This document shows, piece after piece, positions 26,267 to 35,303 of a stretch of DNA of 64,000 nucleotides. Source of the stretch: Colwellia sp. TT2012 (lineage in GTDB: Bacteria > Pseudomonadota > Gammaproteobacteria > Enterobacterales > Alteromonadaceae); assembly GCF_001440345.1 (NCBI RefSeq), contig NZ_LJYX01000006.1, positions 372,001 through 436,000 of the forward strand, given 5' to 3'. The first letter of the stretch is position 1. Every line of letters starts with the position of its first letter. Below the pieces are notes generated by a model that saw only the letters and a list, made by a program, of their open reading frames with translations, did no database searches and had not been told where the DNA came from. A program made the translations under genes and the position numbers.

Positions 26267-27073
26267 TTAGTAGTTATGGTAAAGGCCAAACTCTTGGTTT
26301 ATCTTACCGTTTTGTTTATCGGCCCACAGATAATACTCTTGATCTGCCAATTCACTAGCCGCTGCTTTATCAAGTAAGACAATGGCATTTTCATGTAGCT
26401 GTAAAGACGATGCCGGACAAACTGCCGATAAGGCACCGGTTACCATATCGTTTACTGCCTTGGCTTTGTTTTTACCTATTGCCATAAGAAGTACATACCT
26501 AGCATCGAGAATAGTGGCAATACCCATGGTCATGGCTAACGTAGGTTGAAATTCATTAGCAGAAAATAAACGACTGTTATCATCAAGGGTTTGTTGAGTA
26601 AGTGTTTTAATGCGTGTCCGAGAGGCTAAACTTGATGTTGGTTCATTAAAACCAATATGGCCATTTGCACCTATGCCTAATATTTGTAGATCGATACCGC
26701 CTGCTTGGGCAATTTTCTCTTCGTATGCTAAGCCTTGTACTCTTGGGTTTTCACCTTGGTTACAAATAGGTAAAAAGGTCTTAGTTTTATCGATATCAAC
26801 ATGGTTAAACAAGTGCTCATTCATAAAATGACGGTAACTTTGTGCATTTTTTTCATCAATACCTAAGTATTCATCCAAATTGAAACTGGTGGTATTGCTA
26901 AAACTTAGCTCACCCGCTTTATATTTATTAACCAATTCTTGATAAAGGCTAATAGGTGTGCTGCCTGTTGCCAAACCTATAACAGGGTTTGATTTTTTAT
27001 TGATTAGCTCTGCAACCCATTCTGCTGCACTTATGGCAACTTGTTGTGCATTATCAAAAATAATAACTTGCAT
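26267..27073 (-). CDS. nagB: Glucosamine-6-phosphate deaminase
   Basis: A 268-residue NagB that converts glucosamine-6-phosphate to fructose-6-phosphate plus ammonia, the last step of GlcNAc catabolism. Seen motifs: GLATGSTPISLYQELV (phosphate binding), FNLDEYLGID with the proton-abstracting Asp, and GIGANGHIGFNEP with the catalytic His. The following SSLASRTRIKTL is as in E. coli NagB, where Arg and Lys of this segment belong to the allosteric GlcNAc-6-phosphate site. It is separated by over 20 kb from nagK-nagA-nagP but has its own NagR-type operator 106 bp upstream. Shewanella relatives often use the unrelated SIS-type NagB-II, so the classical enzyme is of some interest. Confidence 0.93.
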   Translation of the reverse strand: MQVIIFDNAQQVAISAAEWVAELINKKSNPVIGLATGSTPISLYQELVNKYKAGELSFSNTTSFNLDEYLGIDEKNAQSYRHFMNEHLFNHVDIDKTKTFLPICNQGENPRVQGLAYEEKIAQAGGIDLQILGIGANGHIGFNEPTSSLASRTRIKTLTQQTLDDNSRLFSANEFQPTLAMTMGIATILDARYVLLMAIGKNKAKAVNDMVTGALSAVCPASSLQLHENAIVLLDKAAASELADQEYYLWADKQNGKINQEFGLYHNY

Positions 27074-27178
27074 ATTTTTTCCTTAGAAAAATGAAATTAA
27101 ATAAAAGTGCACTGTACGCTTATAGTGTAAGCGATAAAATTTATAATATGATAAATAGACTATCACCCTATTGAAAAA

Positions 27179-27192
27179 TGACAGCGCTGTCA
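27179..27192. promoter_or_regulatory. NagR operator upstream of nagB
   Basis: Perfect palindrome TGACAGCGCTGTCA, identical to copies before other GlcNAc genes in the window. It lies between nagB and the divergent HDOD gene; nagB is the likely target. An AT-rich inverted repeat (27211-27240) follows. Confidence 0.85.
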
Positions 27193-27352
27193 ATTACTAA
27201 TAGGGTCTGTTGATAGATATATATATATATCTAGCTATCAGTGTTTTTCTAAACATAAATAATTGTTTTATTGTGTTAAAAATTTAGACATAGCCGCTTA
27301 TTGATCGCATAGTTAGTTTATGCATAGTAAAGATAATCGTTGAGAAAATGTT

Positions 27353-28810
27353 ATGAACTATAGAGGTTTACAAACAACAGAACAATGGATTGAACTTATC
27401 GCTAATAGTGAACTACCGGCTATTACTTCTACCGCGAAGATGCTGGATAAATTTGCCAACGATGATAAATCGTCATTGCCTAAATTAAGTGAAGCTATCT
27501 TGCATGATCAAGGATTATCTTCATGCTTGCTTAAAGTTGCCAATAATATTCAGCACATCAGTATTAATAAAGTCACCACAGTATCTCGGGCTACTGTGGT
27601 ATTAGGTATTCAAACCGTTAAAAATATCTGTTTAACGGTAAAATTAGTTTCTAGTTTACTGGCCACCAAGACCCTTGATATTAATGTCTATGAAAAATTA
27701 ACTCAGCTGATGGCTAATTCATTTTACGCGGGTATGTTAGCTAAAATGATGGTGCCTACTTACAGTGATGAAGTGCAAGAAGAAGTATACCTAGCTGCGA
27801 TGTTATATCGTATTGGCGAAAGCGCTTTTTGGAGTGCTGGCGGTGACGTTGCCAAAAAACTAGCCAATTATCAGGCAAAATCAAGCCAAGATTTTAAGCA
27901 ATATTGTCAACAAGAAATGGGCACCAGCTTTACTGAATTAAGTAAAGGCCTTGCCAGTACGTGGAACTTGAGTGATTTATTAATCAAGGCCTTGGATCAG
28001 CCCACCAATCGTACCGATGAGGTGAAAATTATTTATTTTGCCGATAAATTGAGCGCTATTATTGCCAAGCCAGAAGGGAGTGGCGCAGACTATCAAAGCT
28101 TACTGGCCGATATAGCTGATATTATGAATATTTCGGTAAGGCAGTTAACGGTGAGAGTTGATCATACCCGTGAGCAAGCCGATAAGTTACTGTCATCTTA
28201 TGGTGCAGAAATTTTAATTCCGTTAATTAAAAGCTTACCTTCTAGTAAAGATTTCGAAGCCCAGAGCTATATTGCTAGTACTGCGGAGCCTGCTAGTAAA
28301 GATAAAGCCTTATTAGCAGGCTTTATCAAGCTAACTAACTTGATGAAGACAAGTAAAGATCTTAATGAATACCTACAGTTAGCGCTAGAGAATATTGCTT
28401 TTACCTTTGCTTTTGATCGTAGCTCTTTCTTATTGCTGGTTGATGATAGAGCTAGTGTTAAGTCTCGCTTGGTGGTTAACAACAATGGCCAAAGTGAAGC
28501 CGGTAAAATCAATATTGATCTAAAAAACAGTGATAATGTTATTGCTAGGGTGATCAGTACGGATACCGCTGCGCTGATTAATGATCATCAAGAAGTTCGC
28601 TGGCGTGATTTAATTACTCAACAGATTAGTGCCATGATTGCTCATGGTGCCATCGCTTTTGTACCCGTAAAAATAGGCGGCAAGGCTATAGGGGTCATCT
28701 GTTTGCAATTACTCACGCCAAAGCAAAAGATAGCCACGCAAGACTTTCAACAAGTATGTAGCTTTATTGATCATCTTAATATGTGTTTAACCATGATCAA
28801 GTACCGTTAA
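27353..28810 (+). CDS. HDOD-GAF signalling protein
   Basis: A 485-residue cytoplasmic protein. Residues 15-220 form an HDOD domain, a degenerate HD-type fold (LPAITSTAKMLDKFAND, SEAILHDQGLSSCLLKVANN, VSRATVVLGIQTVKNICL). The metal-binding His-Asp pair of true HD hydrolases is not evident, so hydrolase activity is unlikely. Residues 320-485 look like a GAF domain (DLNEYLQLALENIAF, FDRSSFLLLVDD, HGAIAFVPVKIGGKAIGVI). HDOD proteins typically integrate signals in motility, virulence or growth transitions; the ligand here is unknown. It is divergent from nagB and could share the NagR-operator promoter region, but it starts 161 bp from the dyad. Confidence 0.82.
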   Translation: MNYRGLQTTEQWIELIANSELPAITSTAKMLDKFANDDKSSLPKLSEAILHDQGLSSCLLKVANNIQHISINKVTTVSRATVVLGIQTVKNICLTVKLVSSLLATKTLDINVYEKLTQLMANSFYAGMLAKMMVPTYSDEVQEEVYLAAMLYRIGESAFWSAGGDVAKKLANYQAKSSQDFKQYCQQEMGTSFTELSKGLASTWNLSDLLIKALDQPTNRTDEVKIIYFADKLSAIIAKPEGSGADYQSLLADIADIMNISVRQLTVRVDHTREQADKLLSSYGAEILIPLIKSLPSSKDFEAQSYIASTAEPASKDKALLAGFIKLTNLMKTSKDLNEYLQLALENIAFTFAFDRSSFLLLVDDRASVKSRLVVNNNGQSEAGKINIDLKNSDNVIARVISTDTAALINDHQEVRWRDLITQQISAMIAHGAIAFVPVKIGGKAIGVICLQLLTPKQKIATQDFQQVCSFIDHLNMCLTMIKYR

Positions 28811-28942
28811 ACTAGCATAAAATAGTATTTTTATGCCATAGACACTGCCCGCTATTTCTTTGTAAATATAGAGACAATTAGTTACTCGTTTTAGCAGGTC
28901 TTCTGATAAACTAGCGCTAACTTTCTTTGTGAACCGACTTTA

Positions 28943-29488
28943 ATGTCTGTAAATTTAATGACTCAACCTGCAACGATTCAACCAAGCTCCTTTTCTACCA
29001 GCTTTACCCTAGATAAAGCGCACTATACTGAATGTTATAGCCAATCTAGTACTTTGACACATAATAAAAAAACCTATTTTAAAGCGAATATTCTAACTGT
29101 TTTTGGTTTGATTATTTTGTTATTTACCCCGGTTAACCCTTATGCTGCTTGGTTTGTCATTGTCTTAGGTATTATAGAAACCTTGGGTGTTTATTATCAT
29201 AAACCTTGGTGGGTGATGAGGCAGATGTTTAGTAAGGCCTCGGGCAGTGAAGTGAAGCTTACTATTGATGAGCAAGGCATACTGACCGAGTCATTTCATA
29301 TAAATAATCGCATTTTATGGACCGATGTTACTATCGTCACTGAAACTGAGCTAGGTTTTGTTGTTTTTTTTAGTTTGGGTAAAACGGCAATGGGCAAAAA
29401 TATTGCCAGTAAGAGTTATATTTCTAAAAGTTGCTTATCCGATGAGGCTATTACCTTTATCAGCCAGAAAAACCCAGTTGTTGCTTAA
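28943..29488 (+). CDS. YcxB-like membrane protein
   Basis: A 181-residue protein with two adjacent transmembrane helices (about residues 52-85, ANILTVFGLIILLFTPVNP and YAAWFVIVLGIIETLGVYY). The C-terminal domain matches the YcxB-like pattern: LTIDEQGILTES, then ILWTDVTIVTETELGFVVFF. The residues before the helices are polar and probably cytoplasmic. The function of the family is unknown. A TauE/SafE-type permease gene follows 36 bp downstream. Confidence 0.6.
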   Translation: MSVNLMTQPATIQPSSFSTSFTLDKAHYTECYSQSSTLTHNKKTYFKANILTVFGLIILLFTPVNPYAAWFVIVLGIIETLGVYYHKPWWVMRQMFSKASGSEVKLTIDEQGILTESFHINNRILWTDVTIVTETELGFVVFFSLGKTAMGKNIASKSYISKSCLSDEAITFISQKNPVVA

Positions 29489-29524
29489 GTTAAGTCAGCT
29501 AAGTTAAGTTAACTCGGGGTAGTT

Positions 29525-30394
29525 ATGGCCAAACCAGCATTTATGCGCTTATCAAACCCCAAGTTTATTGGCCTCTTTATCGTCTTATGGGCCAGCTTAC
29601 TGTTAAGCTCTAGCCATGCCATGAACGAGCTGCTGGACTATGTCTTATTTACCTTTTTAGGTACCTTAGGGGCTATTTTTGCTAACTCAACCGGAGCTGG
29701 CGGTGGTGTGGTTTTTATTCCCATGTTTGCTAAACTTAACTTTTCTGAACAGCAAGCAATAGCGACCAGCTTTGCCATTCAATGTTTTGGCATGACCGCA
29801 GGTGCTGTCACTTGGTGGCATCATTATAAAACAGAAAAAACTGACTTACGTTTATGGCAGGGCTTTAAACGTATCATTTTTGTCACCACCATTGCCGCAA
29901 TTATTGGCTTAAATGTGGTGTTTTATTGGCAAGTAAGCTCTCCAGCATCTTTGCATACCAGCTTTAGTTGGTTTTCATTAGTACTCGGCTTTTTCATTAT
30001 CTTAACTATCTATTTACTGCAACCGCACCGTGAGCGTAGTCAGTTATATTATCTAGATTATATTGCTCTTGTGCTCATTGGTTTATTTGGCGGCGCCGTA
30101 ACGGCCTGGTTAAGTGTTGGTGTGGGTGAGTTATTAGTTATTTATCTGCTATTACGCCACTTTGATATCAGTATGGCGGTAGCCGCAGCGGTTATCGTTT
30201 CCGCCATTAGTGTTTGGACGGCAATTGCCCAAGTTCATAACGATGTTTATTGGCAAGTAGTTTTATTTGCTGGCCCTGGTGCCGTATTAGGTGGTATTTT
30301 TGCTAAAACGTTAGTGACACATTTATCGGCAATTAAGTTGAAATTGTTTTTTGCTACTTGGTTATTGATAAGTGCTGCCGTGGGGTTAAGTTAA
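29525..30394 (+). CDS. TauE/SafE-family membrane permease
   Basis: A 289-residue integral membrane protein with about eight transmembrane segments. The family hallmark is a glycine-rich half-repeat near residue 55 (STGAGGGVVFIPMFAKL), with the second half-repeat around VGVGELLVIYLLL. TauE/SafE proteins export sulfite, sulfonates or other organic anions; the substrate cannot be assigned here. An N-terminal extension of about 20 residues precedes the first helix. CGGGGTAG ahead of ATG 29525 is a good ribosome-binding site. It may be co-transcribed with the YcxB-like gene. The iron-uptake operon starts downstream with its own promoter. Confidence 0.85.
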   Translation: MAKPAFMRLSNPKFIGLFIVLWASLLLSSSHAMNELLDYVLFTFLGTLGAIFANSTGAGGGVVFIPMFAKLNFSEQQAIATSFAIQCFGMTAGAVTWWHHYKTEKTDLRLWQGFKRIIFVTTIAAIIGLNVVFYWQVSSPASLHTSFSWFSLVLGFFIILTIYLLQPHRERSQLYYLDYIALVLIGLFGGAVTAWLSVGVGELLVIYLLLRHFDISMAVAAAVIVSAISVWTAIAQVHNDVYWQVVLFAGPGAVLGGIFAKTLVTHLSAIKLKLFFATWLLISAAVGLS

Positions 30395-30430
30395 GTAAGT
30401 AAAGAAATAATGATCTGTTATAAATCTTAA

Positions 30431-30445
30431 TGAGAATAATTCTCA
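30431..30445. promoter_or_regulatory. Fur box
   Basis: TGAGAATAATTCTCA is a perfect 7-1-7 inverted repeat of the Fur type (TGATAATnATTATCA-like). It lies 80 bp before the fbpA start and six bases before a -35 element. It indicates iron-responsive repression of fbpABC. Confidence 0.85.
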
Positions 30446-30451
30446 AATGCC

Positions 30452-30479
30452 TTGACAGCCTTTGCTGTCCTTGTACAAT
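30452..30479 (+). promoter_or_regulatory. Sigma-70 promoter of fbpABC
   Basis: A consensus -35 TTGACA (30452-30457) and -10 TACAAT (30474-30479) separated by 16 bp, directly after the Fur box. The expected start is about 25 bp before the fbpA ATG. Confidence 0.75.
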
Positions 30480-30510
30480 TCGCGGATACTATTTTACCGA
30501 GACTATTTAT

Positions 30511-31521
30511 ATGTTTAAAAAGATGTTGATAACCTTATTTTTTGTACTGTTTTCTATGACAGGTTTTATCGCTAATGCTAGCGAAGAAGTTAATGTTTAT
30601 TCATACCGCCAGCCTTTTCTTGTTGAACCTTTGTTCGATAAGTTTACTGAAAAAACCGGTATCAAAGTTAATGTGGTCTTTGCCAAAAAAGGCATGGCTG
30701 AACGTTTAGCGCGTGAAGGTAAATATAGTCCAGCAGATATCTTACTTACCACAGATATTAGTCGTTTGATTGAATTACGTGATAAAGGCTTAGTGCAAGC
30801 GGTTAATTCTTCGATATTAACTAGTGCTATCCCCAAGCAATATCAAGCAGAAGATAATACGTGGTTTGCCTTAACTATTCGTGTTCGTAATATATATTCA
30901 TCGAAACGTTTAGGTAAAATTGACATAAATTATGAAGACTTAGCGGACGAAAAATATAAAGGTCGTATTTGTACTCGTAGTGGTAAACACCCTTACACTG
31001 TCGCTTTAGTTGCTTCGATGATCAGTGAACATGGCGAAGCTTATACTTTAGATTGGTTAAAAAAGTTTAAAAATAACTTAGCGCGTAAACCACAGGGCAG
31101 TGACCGTGGTCAAGTGCAAGCTATTCATCAAAACCTTTGTGATATATCCTTAGGTAATAGTTACTACTTTGGCAAAATGCTAAAAGATGACAAACAAAAA
31201 GCATGGGCTGAAGGGGTCTATATTAACTTCCCTAATCAAAAAAATCGTGGTGCTCATATAAATATTTCCGGCATTGCTATGGCTAAATATGCACCGAATG
31301 CAAAAAATGCCCAAGCCTTAATGGAGTTTTTAGTGTCTAAACCTGCGCAACAGCTATATGCAGAAACGAATATGGAATACCCAGTTCGAGCAGATGTGGC
31401 TGTTTCTGAACTTGTTGCCTCATGGGGCAGCTATAAAGCTGATAGCTTACCGCTAGAAGAGATAGCAAAAAATCGTAAAGTGGCATTAAAGTTATTAGAT
31501 CAAGCACAGTTTGATTTGTGA
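30511..31521 (+). CDS. fbpA: Ferric iron ABC transporter, periplasmic binding protein
   Basis: A 336-residue extracytoplasmic ferric-binding protein (FbpA/FutA/IdiA group). ATG 30511 gives a normal signal peptide (LITLFFVLFSMTGFIANA); the longer frame from 30430 would place codons over the Fur box and promoter and is rejected. The mature start EVNVYSYRQPFLVEPLFDKF is typical, and GNSYYFGKML near the C-terminal third carries the paired Tyr residues that bind Fe(III) in this family. It captures periplasmic ferric iron for the FbpBC membrane complex. Its stop overlaps the permease start (GTGA), so the three genes are coupled. A Fur box and a consensus promoter precede it. Confidence 0.9.
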   Translation: MFKKMLITLFFVLFSMTGFIANASEEVNVYSYRQPFLVEPLFDKFTEKTGIKVNVVFAKKGMAERLAREGKYSPADILLTTDISRLIELRDKGLVQAVNSSILTSAIPKQYQAEDNTWFALTIRVRNIYSSKRLGKIDINYEDLADEKYKGRICTRSGKHPYTVALVASMISEHGEAYTLDWLKKFKNNLARKPQGSDRGQVQAIHQNLCDISLGNSYYFGKMLKDDKQKAWAEGVYINFPNQKNRGAHINISGIAMAKYAPNAKNAQALMEFLVSKPAQQLYAETNMEYPVRADVAVSELVASWGSYKADSLPLEEIAKNRKVALKLLDQAQFDL

Positions 31522-33146
31522 TAGCACTGAATAATAGTAAAACATGGAAGTTTTCTAGCTATGTAATTGCCCTGGTACTTATGGTACCAGTGCTGGTTAT
31601 GCTAGTCGGCGGTATTAGTGCATCAACGCAATTATTTGCCCATTTATGGCAAACGGTACTGCCAACGTATCTTGAAAATACTTTATTACTCGCCTTTGGG
31701 GTGGTGATGTTGGCGTTAATCTTTGGTGTATTCAGTGCCGCACTCATTACCCAAACCAATATAGTTTTTAAAAAGCAGTTACGCTGGTTATTACTGCTAC
31801 CTTTAGCTATGCCAGCCTATTTAGTTGCTTATCTTTATACCGATTTATTCGATTACGCTGGTCCGGTACAGCGTAGCCTGCGCTCTTGGTTTGGTTGGCA
31901 ATCGCCCAATGACTATTGGTTTTTTGATATACGTACCTTACCTGGCGCTGCGTTAATGCTAGCCTTGGTACTATTCCCTTATATTTATATGCTGACTCGA
32001 GGCGCTTTTGAGCAGCAAGATCAAAACTTAATTCGCGCCAGTCGATTATTGGGCTTAACGGCAAAGCAGAGTTTCTTTAAAGTTGCTTTACCCTTAGCTA
32101 GACCTGCTATTGCGGTTGCCGCTAGCCTAGTGTTGATGGAAACCTTAGCTGATTTTGCTACGGTGCAATACTTTGCCGTTAATACCTTAACGACAGCGAT
32201 ATACGATACTTGGCTTGGTTATGGCGATCTTGGTGCGGCCAATGCTCTAGCAAGTGTCTTGATGCTATTAGTGCTGTTTGTGGTATTAGCCGAACAACGC
32301 AGTAGAGCAGGGTTACGCCATCAAAGCGCTCGACCTAATTTAAGCAGAGAGTTAATACAATTATCTTTTAGCCAGCAAGTTATCGGCAGTATTTTTTGCT
32401 GGGCACTGGTTATTTTTGGCTTTTTACTACCTATTAGTTTATTGATCGTTATGGCGGTGCAATACAGTGATGTTGCGCAATTATCGGTGTTAATATCTAC
32501 CGGTATTAATTCATTGAAAATATCAGTCATTGCCGCGACAGTTGCGGTACTTATTGCTTTATCATTAGGTTTATATCAGCGTTTACATAGTGACAAGTTT
32601 CGTCATATACCTCAGCATATATCGGGGTTTGGCTATGCCGTACCGGGTACCGTACTTGCCATGGCGATGTTGTCGACCCTAGGGCCATTAGATCATTGGC
32701 TAAATGATCTAGCAGTGCTCTTGGGTTTTTCCCCGCCAGGCTTAATTTTATCCGGTTCAATATTTGCCATTATATTTGCGCTGGTAGTACGTTTTTCTGC
32801 CATAGCCAATGGCACTATTGTCAGTGCTATTAAACAAATTCCACAATCACTCGATTATGCTCCAGCATCATTAGGGGTTAATTTAACGGGTAGCTTAACT
32901 AGGGTACACTTACCTATTTTAACTCCCGCCATACTGGTGGCATGGTTATTAGTTTTTGTTGAGGCGATGAAAGAACTACCCGCGGTATTATTATTGCGGC
33001 CTTTTAATTTTGAAACCTTAAGTAGTCAAATTTATCAGCTTATTTCGGATGAAATGCTAGAGCAAGGTGCCTTAGGGGCAATCATGATCGTGTTGTTTGG
33101 TTTATTACCGATAGTGCTATTAAATAAGAGCAAGGAAAAAGTATGA
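31518..33146 (+). CDS. fbpB: Ferric iron ABC transporter permease
   Basis: A 542-residue membrane protein with two fused permease halves, each with about six helices and an EAA-type loop: FEQQDQNLIRASRLLGLTAK followed by VALPLARPAI in the first half, and ASLGVNLTGSLTRVHLPILTP in the second. This duplicated layout is standard for FbpB. It starts with GTG overlapping the fbpA stop and ends overlapping the fbpC start (ATGA). It moves Fe(III) across the inner membrane. Repression by Fur is inferred from the upstream box. Confidence 0.9.
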   Translation: MIALNNSKTWKFSSYVIALVLMVPVLVMLVGGISASTQLFAHLWQTVLPTYLENTLLLAFGVVMLALIFGVFSAALITQTNIVFKKQLRWLLLLPLAMPAYLVAYLYTDLFDYAGPVQRSLRSWFGWQSPNDYWFFDIRTLPGAALMLALVLFPYIYMLTRGAFEQQDQNLIRASRLLGLTAKQSFFKVALPLARPAIAVAASLVLMETLADFATVQYFAVNTLTTAIYDTWLGYGDLGAANALASVLMLLVLFVVLAEQRSRAGLRHQSARPNLSRELIQLSFSQQVIGSIFCWALVIFGFLLPISLLIVMAVQYSDVAQLSVLISTGINSLKISVIAATVAVLIALSLGLYQRLHSDKFRHIPQHISGFGYAVPGTVLAMAMLSTLGPLDHWLNDLAVLLGFSPPGLILSGSIFAIIFALVVRFSAIANGTIVSAIKQIPQSLDYAPASLGVNLTGSLTRVHLPILTPAILVAWLLVFVEAMKELPAVLLLRPFNFETLSSQIYQLISDEMLEQGALGAIMIVLFGLLPIVLLNKSKEKV

Positions 33147-34219
33147 CTGCGTTGTTAACTATCCAACAACTTTCGATAACATTACAAGACAATGTTGTTT
33201 TATCTGAGCTAGATCTTAGCTTAAATAAAGGGGATATTTTAGGACTTGTTGGCGCAAGTGGTTGCGGAAAAACTACCTTGCTCAATGCCATCGCTGGTTT
33301 TAGTAAGCCAAGTCATGGCAAAATAGTTATTGATGAACTTTTACTCAGTGATGATAGCTGTTGCGTACCAGCGGAAGATCGTCAAGTAGGCATGATTTTC
33401 CAAGATTATGCCCTTTTCCCACACTTAACGGTATACGAGAATATCGCCTTTGGCATTAGTAAACTGAGCAAAGCAGAGCAAAAACAACAAATTGATCAGT
33501 TACTCACTATTTTAAAGCTAAAAGAATATAGTGACAGTTATATTCATCAACTTTCTGGTGGTCAACAACAACGTGTCGCCATTGCCCGTGCGTTAGCGCC
33601 AAAACCTAAATTACTCTTGCTTGATGAGCCTTTTTCAAATATTGATGCGCGCCTTAGAAATGAATTGATGGTGGAAATCAGACAGCTATTAAAGCAATTT
33701 GACATGACTGCCATCTTTGTTACCCATAATAAAGATGAAGTTTTTACTTTTGCCGATAAAATGGCGGTAATGGCGCAAGGTAAACTACTACAATTTGATA
33801 CACCAAGCGTCATTTGCCAGTATCCTAACAGCTATCAAGTGGCTGATTTTCTTCAGCTTGGCAGTTGGTTACCGTGTCACCTTGATGCTAAGGGAGCACA
33901 GAGTTTACTGGGGCGACTTGCTCTCGATAATAATAGCCTTGAGCCGCATAAACTGGCTTATTTACTGGTAAAACCAGCTCAGCTATTACTCAATACGGTA
34001 GTCGCAGAGGATCATATTGCCAATGCACAAGTTGACTACATCAGTGTTACCGAACAAGGTTACCATTATTACCTAAGTAGCCTTGAAAGTGCAGTGACTG
34101 ACAAGGCCTTGTCTTTTAGCAAATTAAGTTTATACAGTGATAGCGTGCTGTCATTAAAGCAACAAGTATCGGTAAGTGTTAAACCTCATAAATTTTTATT
34201 TTTTAACAAAAGTAATTAA
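33143..34219 (+). CDS. fbpC: Ferric iron ABC transporter ATPase
   Basis: A 358-residue ATPase. Walker A is VGASGCGKTTLL near residue 37, Q-loop FQDYALFPHLTVYENIAFG, signature LSGGQQQRVAIARAL near 137 and Walker B LLLLDEPFSNID, followed by VTHNKDEVF. A C-terminal regulatory extension from about residue 240 (TOBE-like, as in FbpC/PotA) is less conserved. It energises the FbpB permease. The gene is the last of the Fur-boxed operon; no strong terminator follows within the 133 bp before the response regulator. Confidence 0.9.
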   Translation: MTALLTIQQLSITLQDNVVLSELDLSLNKGDILGLVGASGCGKTTLLNAIAGFSKPSHGKIVIDELLLSDDSCCVPAEDRQVGMIFQDYALFPHLTVYENIAFGISKLSKAEQKQQIDQLLTILKLKEYSDSYIHQLSGGQQQRVAIARALAPKPKLLLLDEPFSNIDARLRNELMVEIRQLLKQFDMTAIFVTHNKDEVFTFADKMAVMAQGKLLQFDTPSVICQYPNSYQVADFLQLGSWLPCHLDAKGAQSLLGRLALDNNSLEPHKLAYLLVKPAQLLLNTVVAEDHIANAQVDYISVTEQGYHYYLSSLESAVTDKALSFSKLSLYSDSVLSLKQQVSVSVKPHKFLFFNKSN

Positions 34220-34238
34220 TCTTCAATATCTTAGTAAC

Positions 34239-34283
34239 TTACAAGTCCTGCAAGTTGTTACAGTTCCTTTACAAGCTATTACA
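34239..34283. promoter_or_regulatory. Direct TTACA repeats, possible OmpR/PhoB-type site
   Basis: TTACA occurs at 34239, 34258, 34269 and 34279, with a related TGCAAG near 34249, so units recur about every 10-11 bp. A possible -10 (TATACT, 34305-34310) has no good -35 but follows this array at the spacing expected of an activator-dependent promoter. OmpR-family proteins bind such direct repeats. Autoregulation by the gene at 34353 is a guess. Confidence 0.45.
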
Positions 34284-34352
34284 GTCTCTTATTAACTTTG
34301 ATTTTATACTTTAGCTATCAAATCAAAGTCGTTTAATTTTAAGGAGTCTGTC

Positions 34353-35123
34353 ATGCCATCAAGTATAGAGCTTGTTGAAAATACAAAACCACTTGAAACT
34401 AACCAGAATAAGCAAAGTTCACAACAATTATTGTTGATTGAAAATGAGCACTACCTAAGCAAAGCTTTCGCAATTCAGGGTACTAACCTTGGCTATCAAA
34501 CGATAAATGTTAGTACTGGTGAGGTGCTTAGCAAAGAGTTGAAAAGCCACTTAGTTGATAGTCGACCCAATATGATTGTCTTAGATATAGGTTTTTCCGA
34601 TAGTATACAACTGCTGGTAATTGGTGATATTCGTGTGCTATTTGACGGTTTGTTAGTGGTGGTTTCAAACAAAAATAGTGAACAAGAACAAATTGATGCT
34701 TTTACGCTAGGGGCAGATGACTACTTAATTAAACCGATGAATAGTCGTGTTTTGATGGTGCGTATAGCGGCTTTATTTCGTCGGAAAAATACTAAAACAA
34801 ACCAGGTTGCCTTAGCGAGTTTAACTTTGGGGGATGTTTGTTTACAGCCCAAATCTCAAAAATGCTTTATCAAGGGTGCCGTAGTTAAATTAACTACCTT
34901 TGAATTCAATTTATTGAAAGTCCTACTTGAACATCAAGGTAAAATTTTATCGCGAGATCAGCTCTATAACACCTTGCTTAGGCGGGTATACAACGGGGTT
35001 GAGCGTACGCTTGATGTTAGGATGTCGCAATTGCGTGAAAAATTGACTTTGGCTGGTATGAAGAAGAATCAAATCGAAACGGTTTGGGGGCAAGGCTATA
35101 TGTTTAATAATATATCCTCTTAG
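34353..35123 (+). CDS. Orphan OmpR/PhoB-family response regulator
   Basis: A 256-residue regulator. A polar N-terminal tail of about 25 residues precedes the receiver domain (about 26-145). The phosphoacceptor Asp lies in MIVLDIGFS, and GADDYLIKPMNSRVL includes the conserved Lys. The acidic pair that binds Mg2+ is LLIENEH (Glu-Asn-Glu), so its second acidic position is shifted or lost. The C-terminal winged helix (about 155-256) has LTTFEFNLLKVLLEHQG, SRDQLYN and DVRMSQLREKL. No histidine kinase gene is adjacent, so the partner is unknown. Direct repeats lie just upstream. The receiver may work weakly or without phosphorylation; that is inference. Confidence 0.85.
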   Translation: MPSSIELVENTKPLETNQNKQSSQQLLLIENEHYLSKAFAIQGTNLGYQTINVSTGEVLSKELKSHLVDSRPNMIVLDIGFSDSIQLLVIGDIRVLFDGLLVVVSNKNSEQEQIDAFTLGADDYLIKPMNSRVLMVRIAALFRRKNTKTNQVALASLTLGDVCLQPKSQKCFIKGAVVKLTTFEFNLLKVLLEHQGKILSRDQLYNTLLRRVYNGVERTLDVRMSQLREKLTLAGMKKNQIETVWGQGYMFNNISS

Positions 35124-35303
35124 TTGTATTTTTTTAGCGGCTAAATGGCGTTCAATAGTAGAGGTGTTACCGCCCTTATTATTAGACTTTTATTAGCTCA
35201 AGAACCATTTTTAGCTTAAATAGCTAATAGCTTTACCCTATTTTTTGATTTTTCTGTATACTCGCCCATAGTCTTTTCCTAGCTACCAATATGGGAGCTT
35301 TCT

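Noticed and set aside
27211..27240. AT-rich inverted repeat near nagB considered as a terminator or riboswitch
   Set aside because: It is a simple AT dinucleotide tract with short flanking complementarity, lies upstream of both divergent genes, and has no conserved aptamer features.
30430..30510. Upstream extension of the fbpA frame starting at 30430
   Set aside because: Those codons cover the Fur box and the -35/-10 promoter, and the extension would destroy the signal peptide; ATG 30511 fits the family.
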